From positions 1,085,001-1,149,000 of the forward strand of contig NZ_JIAL01000001.1 in the NCBI RefSeq assembly GCF_000688455.1: DNA of 64,000 nucleotides. Direction: 5' to 3'. The position numbers were made by a program, and so were the translations under genes. The notes beneath the pieces are model-generated. The model saw only the letters and a list, made by a program, of their open reading frames with translations. It was not told the DNA's origin and did no database searches. The stretch's first letter is position 1. Every line of letters starts with the position of its first letter. The DNA comes from Pseudacidobacterium ailaaui (lineage in GTDB: Bacteria; Acidobacteriota; Terriglobia; Terriglobales; Acidobacteriaceae). Shown one piece after another: positions 35,157-44,277 of the stretch.

Positions 35157-36036
35157 GCAATTCAAACAATACGTCATCATTTCTCCCGTAAAGGATGAGG
35201 AGCGCTTTGTTCGGGAAACCCTGGAATCCGTAACGCAGCAAACGGTTCGGCCGGCACGGTGGGTTATTGTCGATGATGGATCTACCGACAGTACTCCGCA
35301 CATTGTCCAGGAATTTGCTGCGCGCTTTGACTGGATCAGGCTTGTGCACACCCAGGGCGGTCCCCGTCAGCCGGGTTCCGCCGTCATTCGCGCCTTCCAA
35401 TACGGGACCCAGTTTTTAAGCGACCTGGATTATGACTTCATCGTAAAACTCGATTGCGATCTGCGGCTGCCTGCTTACTATTTTGAGCTCCTTCTTCTTC
35501 GTTTCGCTCTCGACCCGGCCCTCGGAATAGCATCAGGTGTCTATCAGGAGAAAAAGCGTGGTCGAATGCAAATCGTCCCCATGCCCAAGTACCATGCAGC
35601 CGGAGCAAGCAAGCTCCTGCGCAGAAAGTGCTTTGAAGACATTGGAGGATTCATTCCAGAACGCGGATGGGACACCTTGGATGAAGTCCGTGCACATCTG
35701 CATGGATGGAAGACCTGCCATTTTTCCGATCTGGTCATGGACCATCTCAAGCCAGAAGGAACGGGCATTGGATGGATGCGCACGAACATCATGCACGGAG
35801 AAATTTACTACAAAACAGGAGGCAGCCTTCTGTTCTTTTTAGGGAAACTGGCTGCGCGGGCCATTCACGGACGGCCTTTTGTATTTGGCAGCGCGGCGAT
35901 GCTCTATGGCTTCGCCGCTCCATACTTTCAAGGCACAAAACGCCTGGTAAATGCGGAAGAAGCGCGTCATTATCGTTCTCTCTTGAATCAGCGACTCCTG
36001 GAGGGAATGAAGCGCGGACTCGGGAGGACATACTGA
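35149..36036 (+). CDS. Glycosyltransferase family 2
   Basis: A 295-residue GT-A enzyme with a YVIISPVKDEERFVRETLES start, DDGSTDSTP loop, KLDCDLRLPAYYF metal motif and a GWDTLDEVRAHLHGW acceptor-side motif. The ATG lies eight bases before the deacetylase stop, and its own stop overlaps the asnB start (TGATG at 36034-36038). It belongs to the same EPS operon. Confidence 0.87.
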   Translation: MDEQFKQYVIISPVKDEERFVRETLESVTQQTVRPARWVIVDDGSTDSTPHIVQEFAARFDWIRLVHTQGGPRQPGSAVIRAFQYGTQFLSDLDYDFIVKLDCDLRLPAYYFELLLLRFALDPALGIASGVYQEKKRGRMQIVPMPKYHAAGASKLLRRKCFEDIGGFIPERGWDTLDEVRAHLHGWKTCHFSDLVMDHLKPEGTGIGWMRTNIMHGEIYYKTGGSLLFFLGKLAARAIHGRPFVFGSAAMLYGFAAPYFQGTKRLVNAEEARHYRSLLNQRLLEGMKRGLGRTY

Positions 36037-37943
36037 TGTGCGGAATCTGCGGAACGATGGAGATGTCTGGAAGACCCGTCCTCAAAAAGGACATTTCTGC
36101 CATGATGTCGGCCCTTGCGCATCGCGGACCGGATGGCGCAGGCAGCTATGTACAGGGAGAAGTAGGACTCGGTCATCGCCGTTTAAGCATCATCGATTTG
36201 AATGGAGGATCTCAGCCCATCTCAAATGAAGATGGGACCCTGCACATTATCTTCAATGGAGAAATTTATAACTACATCGAACTGAGAGAGGAACTTCTGA
36301 CTTATGGTCATGTGTTCATTACTCAGTCGGATACAGAAGTGATCGTTCATGCATACGAACAGTGGGGCCCGGATTGCGTGACGCGCCTGAACGGCATTTT
36401 TGCTTTTGCAATCTGGGACCAGCGGGATCGCGAACTATTTCTGGCGCGCGATCATCTGGGCGTAAAACCACTCTACTTTACCCAGCGGGGCTCTCGCTTT
36501 TCTTTTGCCTCCGAGATCAAGGCCTTGCTTGTGGATTGCGATTGCGAGCGCGACGTGGACCTGACGGCACTGGCACAGCTTTTTACGCTGCGTTATGTTC
36601 CATCTCCCAGAACGCTGTTTCATGGCATCAGCAAATTGCCTCCTGCCTGCTGGATGCGCGTTTCTCATCTTGGCATTGAGCAGAAACATTACTGGAAGCC
36701 TGTTCCTGTAGTAAACCATGGGGCTTCCCCTGATACGTTGCTGGAACAATACCAGTCACTGGTTGAAAGCGCTGTGCGTCTGCAAATGCGTAGCGATGTT
36801 CCGGTTGGATTATTTTTAAGTTCCGGAGTGGATTCAAGCGCATTGCTCTCGCTGATGCATCAGCTCACCAATCATCCCGTGAAGACCTTCACCATCGGAT
36901 TTGAGGAGGGCGAAAGCACCAATGAGACAAGCGAGGCCAGAGAAGTAGCCAGAATGTTTGGCGCTACGCACTCGGAAATGATGGTAAGTGCGCGCGATTA
37001 CGAAGACTACTACGAACGTTATTTATGGGACATTGAGGAGCCAGTTGGAAATGAAAGCGCCGCTGCATTTTATTTTGTCAGCCTGATTGCAGGCCGCTCG
37101 GTCAAAGTAGCACTCACGGGCCAGGGAGCAGATGAGCCTTGGGGTGGTTATCACCGCTATATTGGTGTGCAGCTCTCAAAAACATACAGCCATCTGCCGC
37201 AAAACATTACGAACGGGATTGTCCGACCACTCGTCCTGTCTTTCGTCAGACAGGAAAGACTGCGTCGTGGAGTCATTTCCCTAACTGAGCCCGACATCTT
37301 AAAGCGCTTTACAAATATCTACTCTTTCTACGATTCGCACATGAAGGAGCATCTCTTTCAGCCTTGGCTGCGCGAAGCGATTGGGACCGACGGGGCACAG
37401 GCGCTGGGACCACTCGGGCTGCTACAAAAACAAGTTGCCCATCTCGATCCTGTTGCGCAGATGATGTATATCGATACCCGCACCAATCTGCCTGATGACC
37501 TTCTTATGGTTGGTGACAAAACGTCTATGGCCAATTCGCTTGAAGCACGAGTGCCTTTTTTGGATCCGCGCATCATTGAGTTCGTAGAATCACTGCCGCA
37601 CAACCTGAAGCTACGTCGTTTTGAACGCAAATACCTCCATAAAAGAGCGATGGAAAAGTATCTTCCCCGCGAAATTGTGTACCGCAAAAAAAAGGGTTTT
37701 GCCAATCCTGTGGATAAATGGCTTCGTCACAGTCTTAAAAAATATATCGGAGACTGTCTGCTGTCTGAGACATCTTCCATCAATCAATACTTCAACCGCT
37801 CTTATGTAAAACAGCTAATTGCAGATCATGAAGCTGGCCGCCGTGAGCATCTGCGTCACATTTATCTTTTGATCTCCTTTGAGCTTTGGCATCGCACCTT
37901 TATGCGCACCGCCGCTCCAGTCTGTAGCGAGGCAGCATCATGA
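36036..37943 (+). CDS. asnB: AsnB-type glutamine amidotransferase, second copy (EPS operon)
   Basis: A 635-residue protein: Cys2 (MCGICGT), FNGEIYNYIEL glutaminase motifs and a synthetase domain with PP-loop FLSSGVDSS and TGQGADEPWGGY. The start codon overlaps the GT2 stop (TGATG), with GGGAGGA eight bases upstream. Because it sits in the middle of the glycosyltransferase operon, the likely substrate is a uronic acid carboxyl of the EPS unit, as proposed for WbpS of Pseudomonas O-antigen loci; this is inference. A general asparagine synthetase is less likely in this setting. Confidence 0.85.
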   Translation: MCGICGTMEMSGRPVLKKDISAMMSALAHRGPDGAGSYVQGEVGLGHRRLSIIDLNGGSQPISNEDGTLHIIFNGEIYNYIELREELLTYGHVFITQSDTEVIVHAYEQWGPDCVTRLNGIFAFAIWDQRDRELFLARDHLGVKPLYFTQRGSRFSFASEIKALLVDCDCERDVDLTALAQLFTLRYVPSPRTLFHGISKLPPACWMRVSHLGIEQKHYWKPVPVVNHGASPDTLLEQYQSLVESAVRLQMRSDVPVGLFLSSGVDSSALLSLMHQLTNHPVKTFTIGFEEGESTNETSEAREVARMFGATHSEMMVSARDYEDYYERYLWDIEEPVGNESAAAFYFVSLIAGRSVKVALTGQGADEPWGGYHRYIGVQLSKTYSHLPQNITNGIVRPLVLSFVRQERLRRGVISLTEPDILKRFTNIYSFYDSHMKEHLFQPWLREAIGTDGAQALGPLGLLQKQVAHLDPVAQMMYIDTRTNLPDDLLMVGDKTSMANSLEARVPFLDPRIIEFVESLPHNLKLRRFERKYLHKRAMEKYLPREIVYRKKKGFANPVDKWLRHSLKKYIGDCLLSETSSINQYFNRSYVKQLIADHEAGRREHLRHIYLLISFELWHRTFMRTAAPVCSEAAS

Positions 37944-38932
37944 GATCAGGCATGGATTTATCGATCATTATCGTTAATTGGAAATCATCTGCTTTCGTCC
38001 GAAAGTGCATCCAGAGCATCTATGCCGATTCCGCTTGTCTGCGTTGCGAAATCCTTGTGGTGGATAATGCTTCCGGAGATGACTGCGGAAAAATGCTGGC
38101 TTCGGAATTTCCCGATGTGGTCTTTATTCCAAGCCGAAAAAATCTGGGCTTTGCAGGGGCCAACAATCTTGCTTTTGAGCGGTCCATCGCCAGAAATGTG
38201 CTTTTCCTCAACCCTGACACTGAACTCCTTCCCGGTGCAATACAGGAAATGCTAAAAGCACTCTATTCCGCTCCCGAGGTTGCTTTAGTTGGTGCGCAAC
38301 TGCTGAACACAGACCTTAGCCTGCAAGACAGTTGTATTCAGCGCTTTCCTACGATACTGAACCAGTTGTTCGACTTTGATTACTTGCGAAAACGGTGCCC
38401 TCCATCTGACTTTTTTGCCACGCGCCCATTTCACGATCCACAGGCCGTGGTTACAGAGGTCGATTGCGTCTCTGGAGCGTGCATGCTGGTCAAGCGAGAT
38501 ATCTTCTCCGCAGTTGGCATGTTCAGCAACCGTTATTTCATGTACACAGAAGATGTAGATCTTTGTTACAAGATCAGGCTCGCCGGGAACAAAGTGTGCT
38601 ATGCCTCGCTTGCCCGCGTGATACACCACGGAGGCCGTAGCAGCGCCCTCGAACCGCAAAGCCACTTTGCCACCATCGTCATGCGCGAGTCGCGCTGGCG
38701 GTTCATGACAGCATGGTACGGCGGCTCGTATGCGATGGCCTATCGCCTCACAACTGCTCTGAGTGCTATTGCAAGAATCCTGATGCTTGGCACGGCTATC
38801 GCTGTTGCCAGGAACACTGAGCGCCGCTCGCGCTTATTCGCCGCTGCCGGTAAATGGTTCAAGGTCCTGCGCTGGTCTCTTGGTATGGAAGCTTGGGCAG
38901 GGCAACTGGAAGCAAAGGTGCAAAACATATGA
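37940..38932 (+). CDS. Glycosyltransferase family 2, rhamnosyltransferase-like
   Basis: A 330-residue protein with LSIIIVNWKSSAFVRKCI, DNASGDD, NLGFAGANNLAF and LNPDTELLPGA, the set of WbbL-type rhamnosyltransferases, and FMYTEDVDLCYKIRLAG on the acceptor side. It starts on the four-base overlap with asnB (37940) and ends on an ATGA overlap with the polymerase gene (38929). Confidence 0.88.
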   Translation: MRSGMDLSIIIVNWKSSAFVRKCIQSIYADSACLRCEILVVDNASGDDCGKMLASEFPDVVFIPSRKNLGFAGANNLAFERSIARNVLFLNPDTELLPGAIQEMLKALYSAPEVALVGAQLLNTDLSLQDSCIQRFPTILNQLFDFDYLRKRCPPSDFFATRPFHDPQAVVTEVDCVSGACMLVKRDIFSAVGMFSNRYFMYTEDVDLCYKIRLAGNKVCYASLARVIHHGGRSSALEPQSHFATIVMRESRWRFMTAWYGGSYAMAYRLTTALSAIARILMLGTAIAVARNTERRSRLFAAAGKWFKVLRWSLGMEAWAGQLEAKVQNI

Positions 38933-40281
38933 ACCCGAACCAGTTTGCATGGGTCACAGATAACATGACTTTCGTCAGCCCTCTGGGACTTGGCTTTACG
39001 CTGGTGCTATGTCTTGCCCTGCTATTTCTTCCTCGCCGCTATGCCATCGTGCCAGTGCTGGCACTTACCTGTTTTATGACGATGGGGCAACGGGTCGTTC
39101 TGGGTGGCTTGAATTTCACCATGATCCGTATCCTGCTCCTTTTTGGTTGGGCGCGCCTTGCCTTTCATGGAGAGTTTCGCAGGCTGAAATGGAATGCGAT
39201 TGACATTTGCCTGATTGCCTGGGCAATCTCCGGCTTTGTTGCCCATACGATTCTGGAGCCAAGTGACGCGGCATACAGACTTGGCGTGGCCTACAACTGC
39301 GTGGGCACATATTTTCTTTTGCGCTTTCTTCTGCGCGAGCGTCATGACGTCATCCATGTTATGCGCATGCTCGCCTGGTTTGTCGTCCCTTTGTCCATCC
39401 TGATGCTGTGGGAACACTTGAGTGGGCACAATCTCTTTGCCTTTCTTGGTGGAGTTCCTGCTATCAGTGAAATCCGTGAAGGCAGAATTCGCTCTCAGGG
39501 ACCATTTGGACATTCCATTCTGGGGGGAACCTTTGGCGCTACCGTCTTTCCCTTCTTCTATGCTCTGCATTTTCGCAGCGGTACAGATCGAATCCTTGGC
39601 TATGCGGGCATGATGGCTTCTCTCATCATTGTTTTCAGTTCTGGATCCAGCGGTCCTGCCTTTGCATGGATCTTCAGTGTCCTCGCATTTTGCCTGTGGC
39701 CCCTGCGGCAGCATATGCGCGCACTGCGCTGGGGACTGCTGGGATTGACCGTTCTCCTCCACCTTGTGATGAAAGCACCCGTGTGGTTTCTGATTGGGCG
39801 TATTACTGTCTTTCAGGCGTCCACCGGATTCCATCGCGCAATGTTAATTGATGCGGCCATTCATAATTTTTCCGAGTGGTGGCTTGTCGGTACTCCTTCA
39901 ACCGCGCATTGGGGCTACGAGTTGATGGATGTAACAAACTACTACATTCGGCAGGGCGTTGAAGGCGGATTTCTTACGCTGGTCCTGTTTCTGGCTGTTG
40001 TTTCCTATGCTTTTGGAGCAGTGGGACGTGCGCGGAAAGCCGCATCTCGGCAGCCCAAATGGGAACAAATGATGATCTGGTCTCTTGGCGCCGCTTTGCT
40101 CGCACACGCAGTATCTTTTATTTCTGTCTCCTATTTCGATCAAAACTTTGTTTCCTGGTATCTGTTGCTCGCCATGATTTCTCATGTATCCACAATGAAA
40201 CCGTCAGAGCAGTTCCTCTCCGTACCGGTGAGAATTCGTCGCTCCTGGCGCGATCTGCAATGGGAAGGAGTTGCTCAATGA
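38929..40281 (+). CDS. O-antigen ligase/polymerase-like membrane protein (Wzy-type)
   Basis: A 450-residue protein with about eleven membrane helices and the long loop (HWGYELMDVTNYYIRQGVEG) typical of O-antigen ligase and Wzy proteins. I chose 38929 because it overlaps the previous stop (ATGA) and the first helix follows; an open frame extends upstream to 38854. It probably joins EPS repeat units at the periplasmic side, fitting with the Wzx-like flippase and Wzz. The exact role, polymerase or ligase, cannot be told from sequence. Confidence 0.83.
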   Translation: MNPNQFAWVTDNMTFVSPLGLGFTLVLCLALLFLPRRYAIVPVLALTCFMTMGQRVVLGGLNFTMIRILLLFGWARLAFHGEFRRLKWNAIDICLIAWAISGFVAHTILEPSDAAYRLGVAYNCVGTYFLLRFLLRERHDVIHVMRMLAWFVVPLSILMLWEHLSGHNLFAFLGGVPAISEIREGRIRSQGPFGHSILGGTFGATVFPFFYALHFRSGTDRILGYAGMMASLIIVFSSGSSGPAFAWIFSVLAFCLWPLRQHMRALRWGLLGLTVLLHLVMKAPVWFLIGRITVFQASTGFHRAMLIDAAIHNFSEWWLVGTPSTAHWGYELMDVTNYYIRQGVEGGFLTLVLFLAVVSYAFGAVGRARKAASRQPKWEQMMIWSLGAALLAHAVSFISVSYFDQNFVSWYLLLAMISHVSTMKPSEQFLSVPVRIRRSWRDLQWEGVAQ

Positions 40282-40937
40282 TTGCCCATACCCTGATGAC
40301 CGTGCCTGCACGTGCATTCCATGCTGTTCTCAAACGGTGGGGCGCGTCCGCAACGAAGCAGAAGATCTGGAATGCCGAATATCAATCCGGGAAATGGACA
40401 GCCATTGATCCGCAGGAAACAGAAGCCGTACCCCGAGATCTGATTTATCCCGTACTGGAGAAGTGGGGAGCAAAAGGTGACATCCTCGACCTGGGATGCG
40501 GCACAGGATCTACTGCGGTACAAATTGCGGACGTCTACCGCTCCTATCTGGGAATCGACATTTCACCGGTGGCAATTGAACGGGCAGAGAAAAACCTCGA
40601 TCCAATAGTCGCAAAGAGGGATAAAACAGAGTTTGCCGTGGCGCCAATTGAATCATTCACTACACAGCGCCGATTTCACATCGTGCTGTATCGTGAATGT
40701 CTTTACTATTTTTCTCTTGGCCAAATTAAAACCATCCTGAACCGTCATGCGCTCTTTCTCCGGCCTGATGGAGTTTTTGTTGTTCGCCTATACGATCGCA
40801 ACCGCTACGAAAAGATTGTGGATCACATTTTCGAGACTTATGAAGTAAAAGAAACTGTTGCTCCTGCTGACAACCCGACCATCATCCTTATCTTCAAACC
40901 ACGAAATTTACCTTCCCGTTCAGAGGCCACCAAATGA
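40278..40937 (+). CDS. SAM-dependent methyltransferase
   Basis: A 219-residue protein of the methyltransferase-25 type: the SAM loop reads ILDLGCGTGST near residue 70, then YLGIDISPVAIERAE, and the C-terminal FVVRLYDRNRYEK. The start overlaps the polymerase stop (ATGA at 40278), with AAGGAG eight bases upstream. It could methylate an EPS sugar; no substrate evidence. An upstream open frame to 40059 overlaps the polymerase and is not used. Confidence 0.85.
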   Translation: MIAHTLMTVPARAFHAVLKRWGASATKQKIWNAEYQSGKWTAIDPQETEAVPRDLIYPVLEKWGAKGDILDLGCGTGSTAVQIADVYRSYLGIDISPVAIERAEKNLDPIVAKRDKTEFAVAPIESFTTQRRFHIVLYRECLYYFSLGQIKTILNRHALFLRPDGVFVVRLYDRNRYEKIVDHIFETYEVKETVAPADNPTIILIFKPRNLPSRSEATK

Positions 40938-42139
40938 AAGTCTGCATGATTACATATTCGTTTTATGAAGCAGACAACCGCGTCATGCGCTACGCAGAAA
41001 CGCTGGCCGCACGTGGAGATACGGTCGACGTAATCTCCCTGCGTGTCCCCCAGCAAGAAAAAACAACCTGCTTGAATGGCGTGAATGTGTATCGTCTGCA
41101 AGAGCGCATCCGCAACGAGCGCGGAAAACTGTCTTATCTGATTCGCATCCTGCAATTCTTCTTACGGGCTGTGGCATGGTTGACATTTCGAAACCTGAAA
41201 TACAGGTATGATGTTGTCCACGTTCATTCCGTTCCGGATTTTCTAGTGTTTGCCGCAGTGGTGCCGCGAATCACAGGAGCCAGGATTGTCCTCGATATTC
41301 ACGATATCCTGCCTGAGCTTTATGCAAGCAAATTCAAACTCTCGGACAAAAGCCTCCTATTTCGTGTGCTGTTATGGATTGAACGTATTTCAACGGCATT
41401 CGCCGATCAGGTCATTATCGCAAACCATTTATGGCGCGAGCGCATCGTTGCGCGGTCTGTATCGGCACATAAGTGCACAGCATTGATGAATTATCCAGAT
41501 CCGTCCATCTTTTTTCCACGAGAACGTACCCGCAATGATGGAAAGTTCCTGATTCTTTACCCGGGAACATTGCAAATCCATCAAGGCGTGGACCTGATGA
41601 TTCGTGCGCTGTATCTCATTCAAGATGATTTACCGTCTGCTGAGCTCCATATCTATGGAGAAGGCGATGCCAAGCGGTCGCAGCAAGACCTTGTGTCGAC
41701 TCTTGGGCTTCAGGGCCGAGTCATCTTTCACGCCGCCCGCCCTATTCGAGAAATTGCTGAGATCATGGCTGAAGCAGACCTGGGGATCGTTGCCAAACGG
41801 CAGGACTCCTTTGGCAATGAGGCGCAGAGCACGAAGATTCTTGAGTTTATGTCCGTTGGAATCCCCATGATTGTCGCAGAAACAAAAATTGACCGCTGCT
41901 ATTACGACGACTCTCTCGTGGAATTCTTTAAAAGTGGTGACGAGCATGATCTGGCACGTGCCATTCTCCGCATGGCGACTGATCCAGAACTGCGCAATAC
42001 TCGCGTTAGGAATGCTTTACAGTTTGCGTCGGAAAATTCCTGGGCACATGCAAAGCATACATACCTGGACATGCTTGACAATCTCGTCTGCAAAACACCG
42101 CCACAGAAGATTTTGCCGCAAGCAGCTCCCCAATCATGA
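40934..42139 (+). CDS. Glycosyltransferase family 4 (GT-B)
   Basis: A 401-residue protein with MKVCMITYSFYEADNRVMRYAETLAARGDTV in pieces, VVHVHSVPDFL, the LYPGTLQIHQGVDLMIRAL start of the donor domain and QSTKILEFMSVGIPMI, the donor-binding motif. It should add a sugar to the EPS unit. It overlaps both neighbours by four bases (40934-40937, 42136-42139). Confidence 0.88.
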   Translation: MKVCMITYSFYEADNRVMRYAETLAARGDTVDVISLRVPQQEKTTCLNGVNVYRLQERIRNERGKLSYLIRILQFFLRAVAWLTFRNLKYRYDVVHVHSVPDFLVFAAVVPRITGARIVLDIHDILPELYASKFKLSDKSLLFRVLLWIERISTAFADQVIIANHLWRERIVARSVSAHKCTALMNYPDPSIFFPRERTRNDGKFLILYPGTLQIHQGVDLMIRALYLIQDDLPSAELHIYGEGDAKRSQQDLVSTLGLQGRVIFHAARPIREIAEIMAEADLGIVAKRQDSFGNEAQSTKILEFMSVGIPMIVAETKIDRCYYDDSLVEFFKSGDEHDLARAILRMATDPELRNTRVRNALQFASENSWAHAKHTYLDMLDNLVCKTPPQKILPQAAPQS

Positions 42140-42846
42140 GGCTGGAAATGAACCCTTCGATTTCGACCATTTCGCAAGACCTGCCCCTAGAGACGCAAGA
42201 GAGTCCGAACGTGTTAGCTCCGGAAACCATGGACGATCCACTGTATCTCTTTGAGAGAGTCGTTTCAAAGCTGTATACCTTGTGGGCCAGGACCACTTAT
42301 CCTTTTGCCTCAATCGGGCACGATGTGGCATTTCATTACTCCGTAGATGTTCGTCGCAGCAAAGCGAATCGTATCGCGATTGGAAATGGCGTTTATCTCG
42401 GCAAGGACGTCTGGTTAAATGTGACTTTGACCAATAACAGCGATGACCATGTCATCGCGCTGGGAGACCGCTGTGTCCTCGGGCGGCGTACGATGCTTTC
42501 GGCCAAAAATCAGATTCTTCTGGAAAACGATGTCACGACCGGCCCAGGAGTACTGATTATGGACCACAATCATGCCTATGAGGACATTACCAGGCCGGTT
42601 GAGCAACAGGGCGTTACCGAAGGTGGGACCGTCCGGATTGGCGAAGGCTCATTTCTCGGCTTTGGCTGCGCGATTGTGTGTTCGAAAGGCGATTTGACCC
42701 TTGGCAAACACTGCGTTGTAGCAGCCAATTCAGTAGTCACGCGGAGCTTCCCTGATTACTGTGTAATTAGCGGGAACCCAGCACGGGTCATCAGTCAATT
42801 TGACCATGACAAAAAGATGTGGGTGCTGGGAGGAATCGCCAGATAA
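42136..42846 (+). CDS. Left-handed beta-helix O-acetyltransferase
   Basis: A 236-residue protein. The first 60 residues are variable; from about 70 on hexapeptide repeats are evident (IGNGVYLGKDVWLNV, LGKHCVVAANSVVTRSFP), with the MDHNHAYED loop of the maltose/serine acetyltransferase type. It ends with ISGNPARVIS as in this family. It is the last gene of the long EPS operon and probably acetylates an EPS sugar. A second in-frame ATG is at 42148. It ends 12 bases from the convergent beta-helix gene. Confidence 0.86.
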   Translation: MRLEMNPSISTISQDLPLETQESPNVLAPETMDDPLYLFERVVSKLYTLWARTTYPFASIGHDVAFHYSVDVRRSKANRIAIGNGVYLGKDVWLNVTLTNNSDDHVIALGDRCVLGRRTMLSAKNQILLENDVTTGPGVLIMDHNHAYEDITRPVEQQGVTEGGTVRIGEGSFLGFGCAIVCSKGDLTLGKHCVVAANSVVTRSFPDYCVISGNPARVISQFDHDKKMWVLGGIAR

Positions 42847-42858
42847 GCCGGCGTGGCT

Positions 42859-44277
42859 TTACTTGTTCGGGGCCTCAAACGCTCCGATGGTCCAGGGCCC
42901 GTCCTGCGGACGCGGTGCTCCTGTAAAGTCTGCGGTGAAATAAGCACTTAAATTGACGCCATGGCCTATTAAAGAAGATCCGGGCCGAGGAACAAACTCC
43001 TGATTTATCTTCGGGTCCCCTGTAATTTTGTGCGGATCATTTCCTGGTACTGTATGCCAATACGCGTTGTAATCCACCATGCCATAAGAGGAACCGTCAT
43101 TTTCTGCCAACGGCACACCAACCCCATCAAAAAGATTGTTTTCTACGTCGATATATCGGGATGAAGTCGACCTGTCTCCAAACGTACTTCCTTCAAGATG
43201 AATTGCATTTCCAGGGCACGCAAACACGTTATTGAAAATACGCACATGCTCTGCAAACTTGAGGGCGATGGCTCCATTTGTAAATCCAGATCGAGTTGAA
43301 ACAATGTTGTTAAAGATGAAGGCCGGGCAATCATTTTCGGGTCCCCGGCATTCCAGGTAAATTGCGCCCGTTGTATTATCTCCCCAGTCTCCCGTAATGC
43401 GATTGTTGTAGATTTTCAGCTCTACAAAACGTGTGTTACTGCTTGTCGTCCAAATATGAAAAGGATCATTGTGAAAATGTCCGTCGCCGGTGGAAATGTG
43501 CCCCGACCAGACATATCCATCCGAAAGATTGTTGCCATAAAACTGCAAGCGCACGTCGCCCCCGCCCCCGAAAGCAAAACCCCAGGACACGCGGCTCATA
43601 GAATTATTGCGGATAATTAGAGTGCCTCCCAGCGTGCTATCGGTATTCCACTGCACACCACAGTTCGCGTCTTCGATGACGTTATTTTCAAAAACATTGG
43701 TTCCGGTCATGGAACTGCCCCACGTCCCACACCCATATTTGTTTGCATCCTGTGAGTTAGGGACCCGCCGATACATGCCTCGGATAGTCAGATTACGAAC
43801 TACAATATCGCCTGCGTGGTCTGTATGGATTCCGGAAATGTCCTCGCTATGTTGGTAGCTACCAGGAGTTCCATTGCTCGTAGCTTCGATGGTGCCATTT
43901 TCTCCGCCATCCACAATATAGAAGTGTCTTCCTTCAAGGTTGATTCCTGCTCCGAAATGCCTGGCTTCTATCCAGAACGTTGGAGCAGAGATCTTCGCAT
44001 TCTTTTCAAAGATGATGCGTATGGGGTCGTCAGGGGAGCCATCACCTTTTGGTTCCAGCATCGAGGTAATGACATCGCAAATGTGGATTTTATCTCCGCC
44101 AACAAGCGTGGTTGACTCTTGATTCAGCCACATGACTGGTTGTGCGTTTGCACAAGATGATCCGTCCTGCAATCCGCTCCCGGATTGGGAGAGATAGACC
44201 TCTTTTGCTTCTGCGGGGCAGACTACGGAAAATACCAGCAGAACAACAAAAATATGCATCAGGCGGGACACGATCAT
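42859..44277 (-). CDS. Secreted right-handed parallel beta-helix protein (polysaccharide lyase-like)
   Basis: A 472-residue exported protein. The signal peptide (MHIFVVLLVFSVVCPAEAK; M7 is the likelier start, 44259) is followed by a right-handed parallel beta-helix with repeated NNxI/FxN turns (IRNNSMSRV, IYNNRITG, IFNNIVSTR, IFNNVFACPG, VENNLFDG) and a C-terminal PDGxGAFE-like end. This fold is used by polysaccharide lyases, epimerases and some depolymerases; I see no decisive catalytic set. The ORF start overlaps the CpsD stop by four bases (44274-44277), so it is the last gene of the EPS export operon. Confidence 0.78.
   Translation of the reverse strand: MIVSRLMHIFVVLLVFSVVCPAEAKEVYLSQSGSGLQDGSSCANAQPVMWLNQESTTLVGGDKIHICDVITSMLEPKGDGSPDDPIRIIFEKNAKISAPTFWIEARHFGAGINLEGRHFYIVDGGENGTIEATSNGTPGSYQHSEDISGIHTDHAGDIVVRNLTIRGMYRRVPNSQDANKYGCGTWGSSMTGTNVFENNVIEDANCGVQWNTDSTLGGTLIIRNNSMSRVSWGFAFGGGGDVRLQFYGNNLSDGYVWSGHISTGDGHFHNDPFHIWTTSSNTRFVELKIYNNRITGDWGDNTTGAIYLECRGPENDCPAFIFNNIVSTRSGFTNGAIALKFAEHVRIFNNVFACPGNAIHLEGSTFGDRSTSSRYIDVENNLFDGVGVPLAENDGSSYGMVDYNAYWHTVPGNDPHKITGDPKINQEFVPRPGSSLIGHGVNLSAYFTADFTGAPRPQDGPWTIGAFEAPNK

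Noticed and set aside
35706-36035. Upstream extension of the second asnB frame
   Set aside because: The protein must begin with Met-Cys for the glutaminase Cys2; the ATG at 36036 fits this and has a Shine-Dalgarno, while the extension overlaps the GT2 gene.
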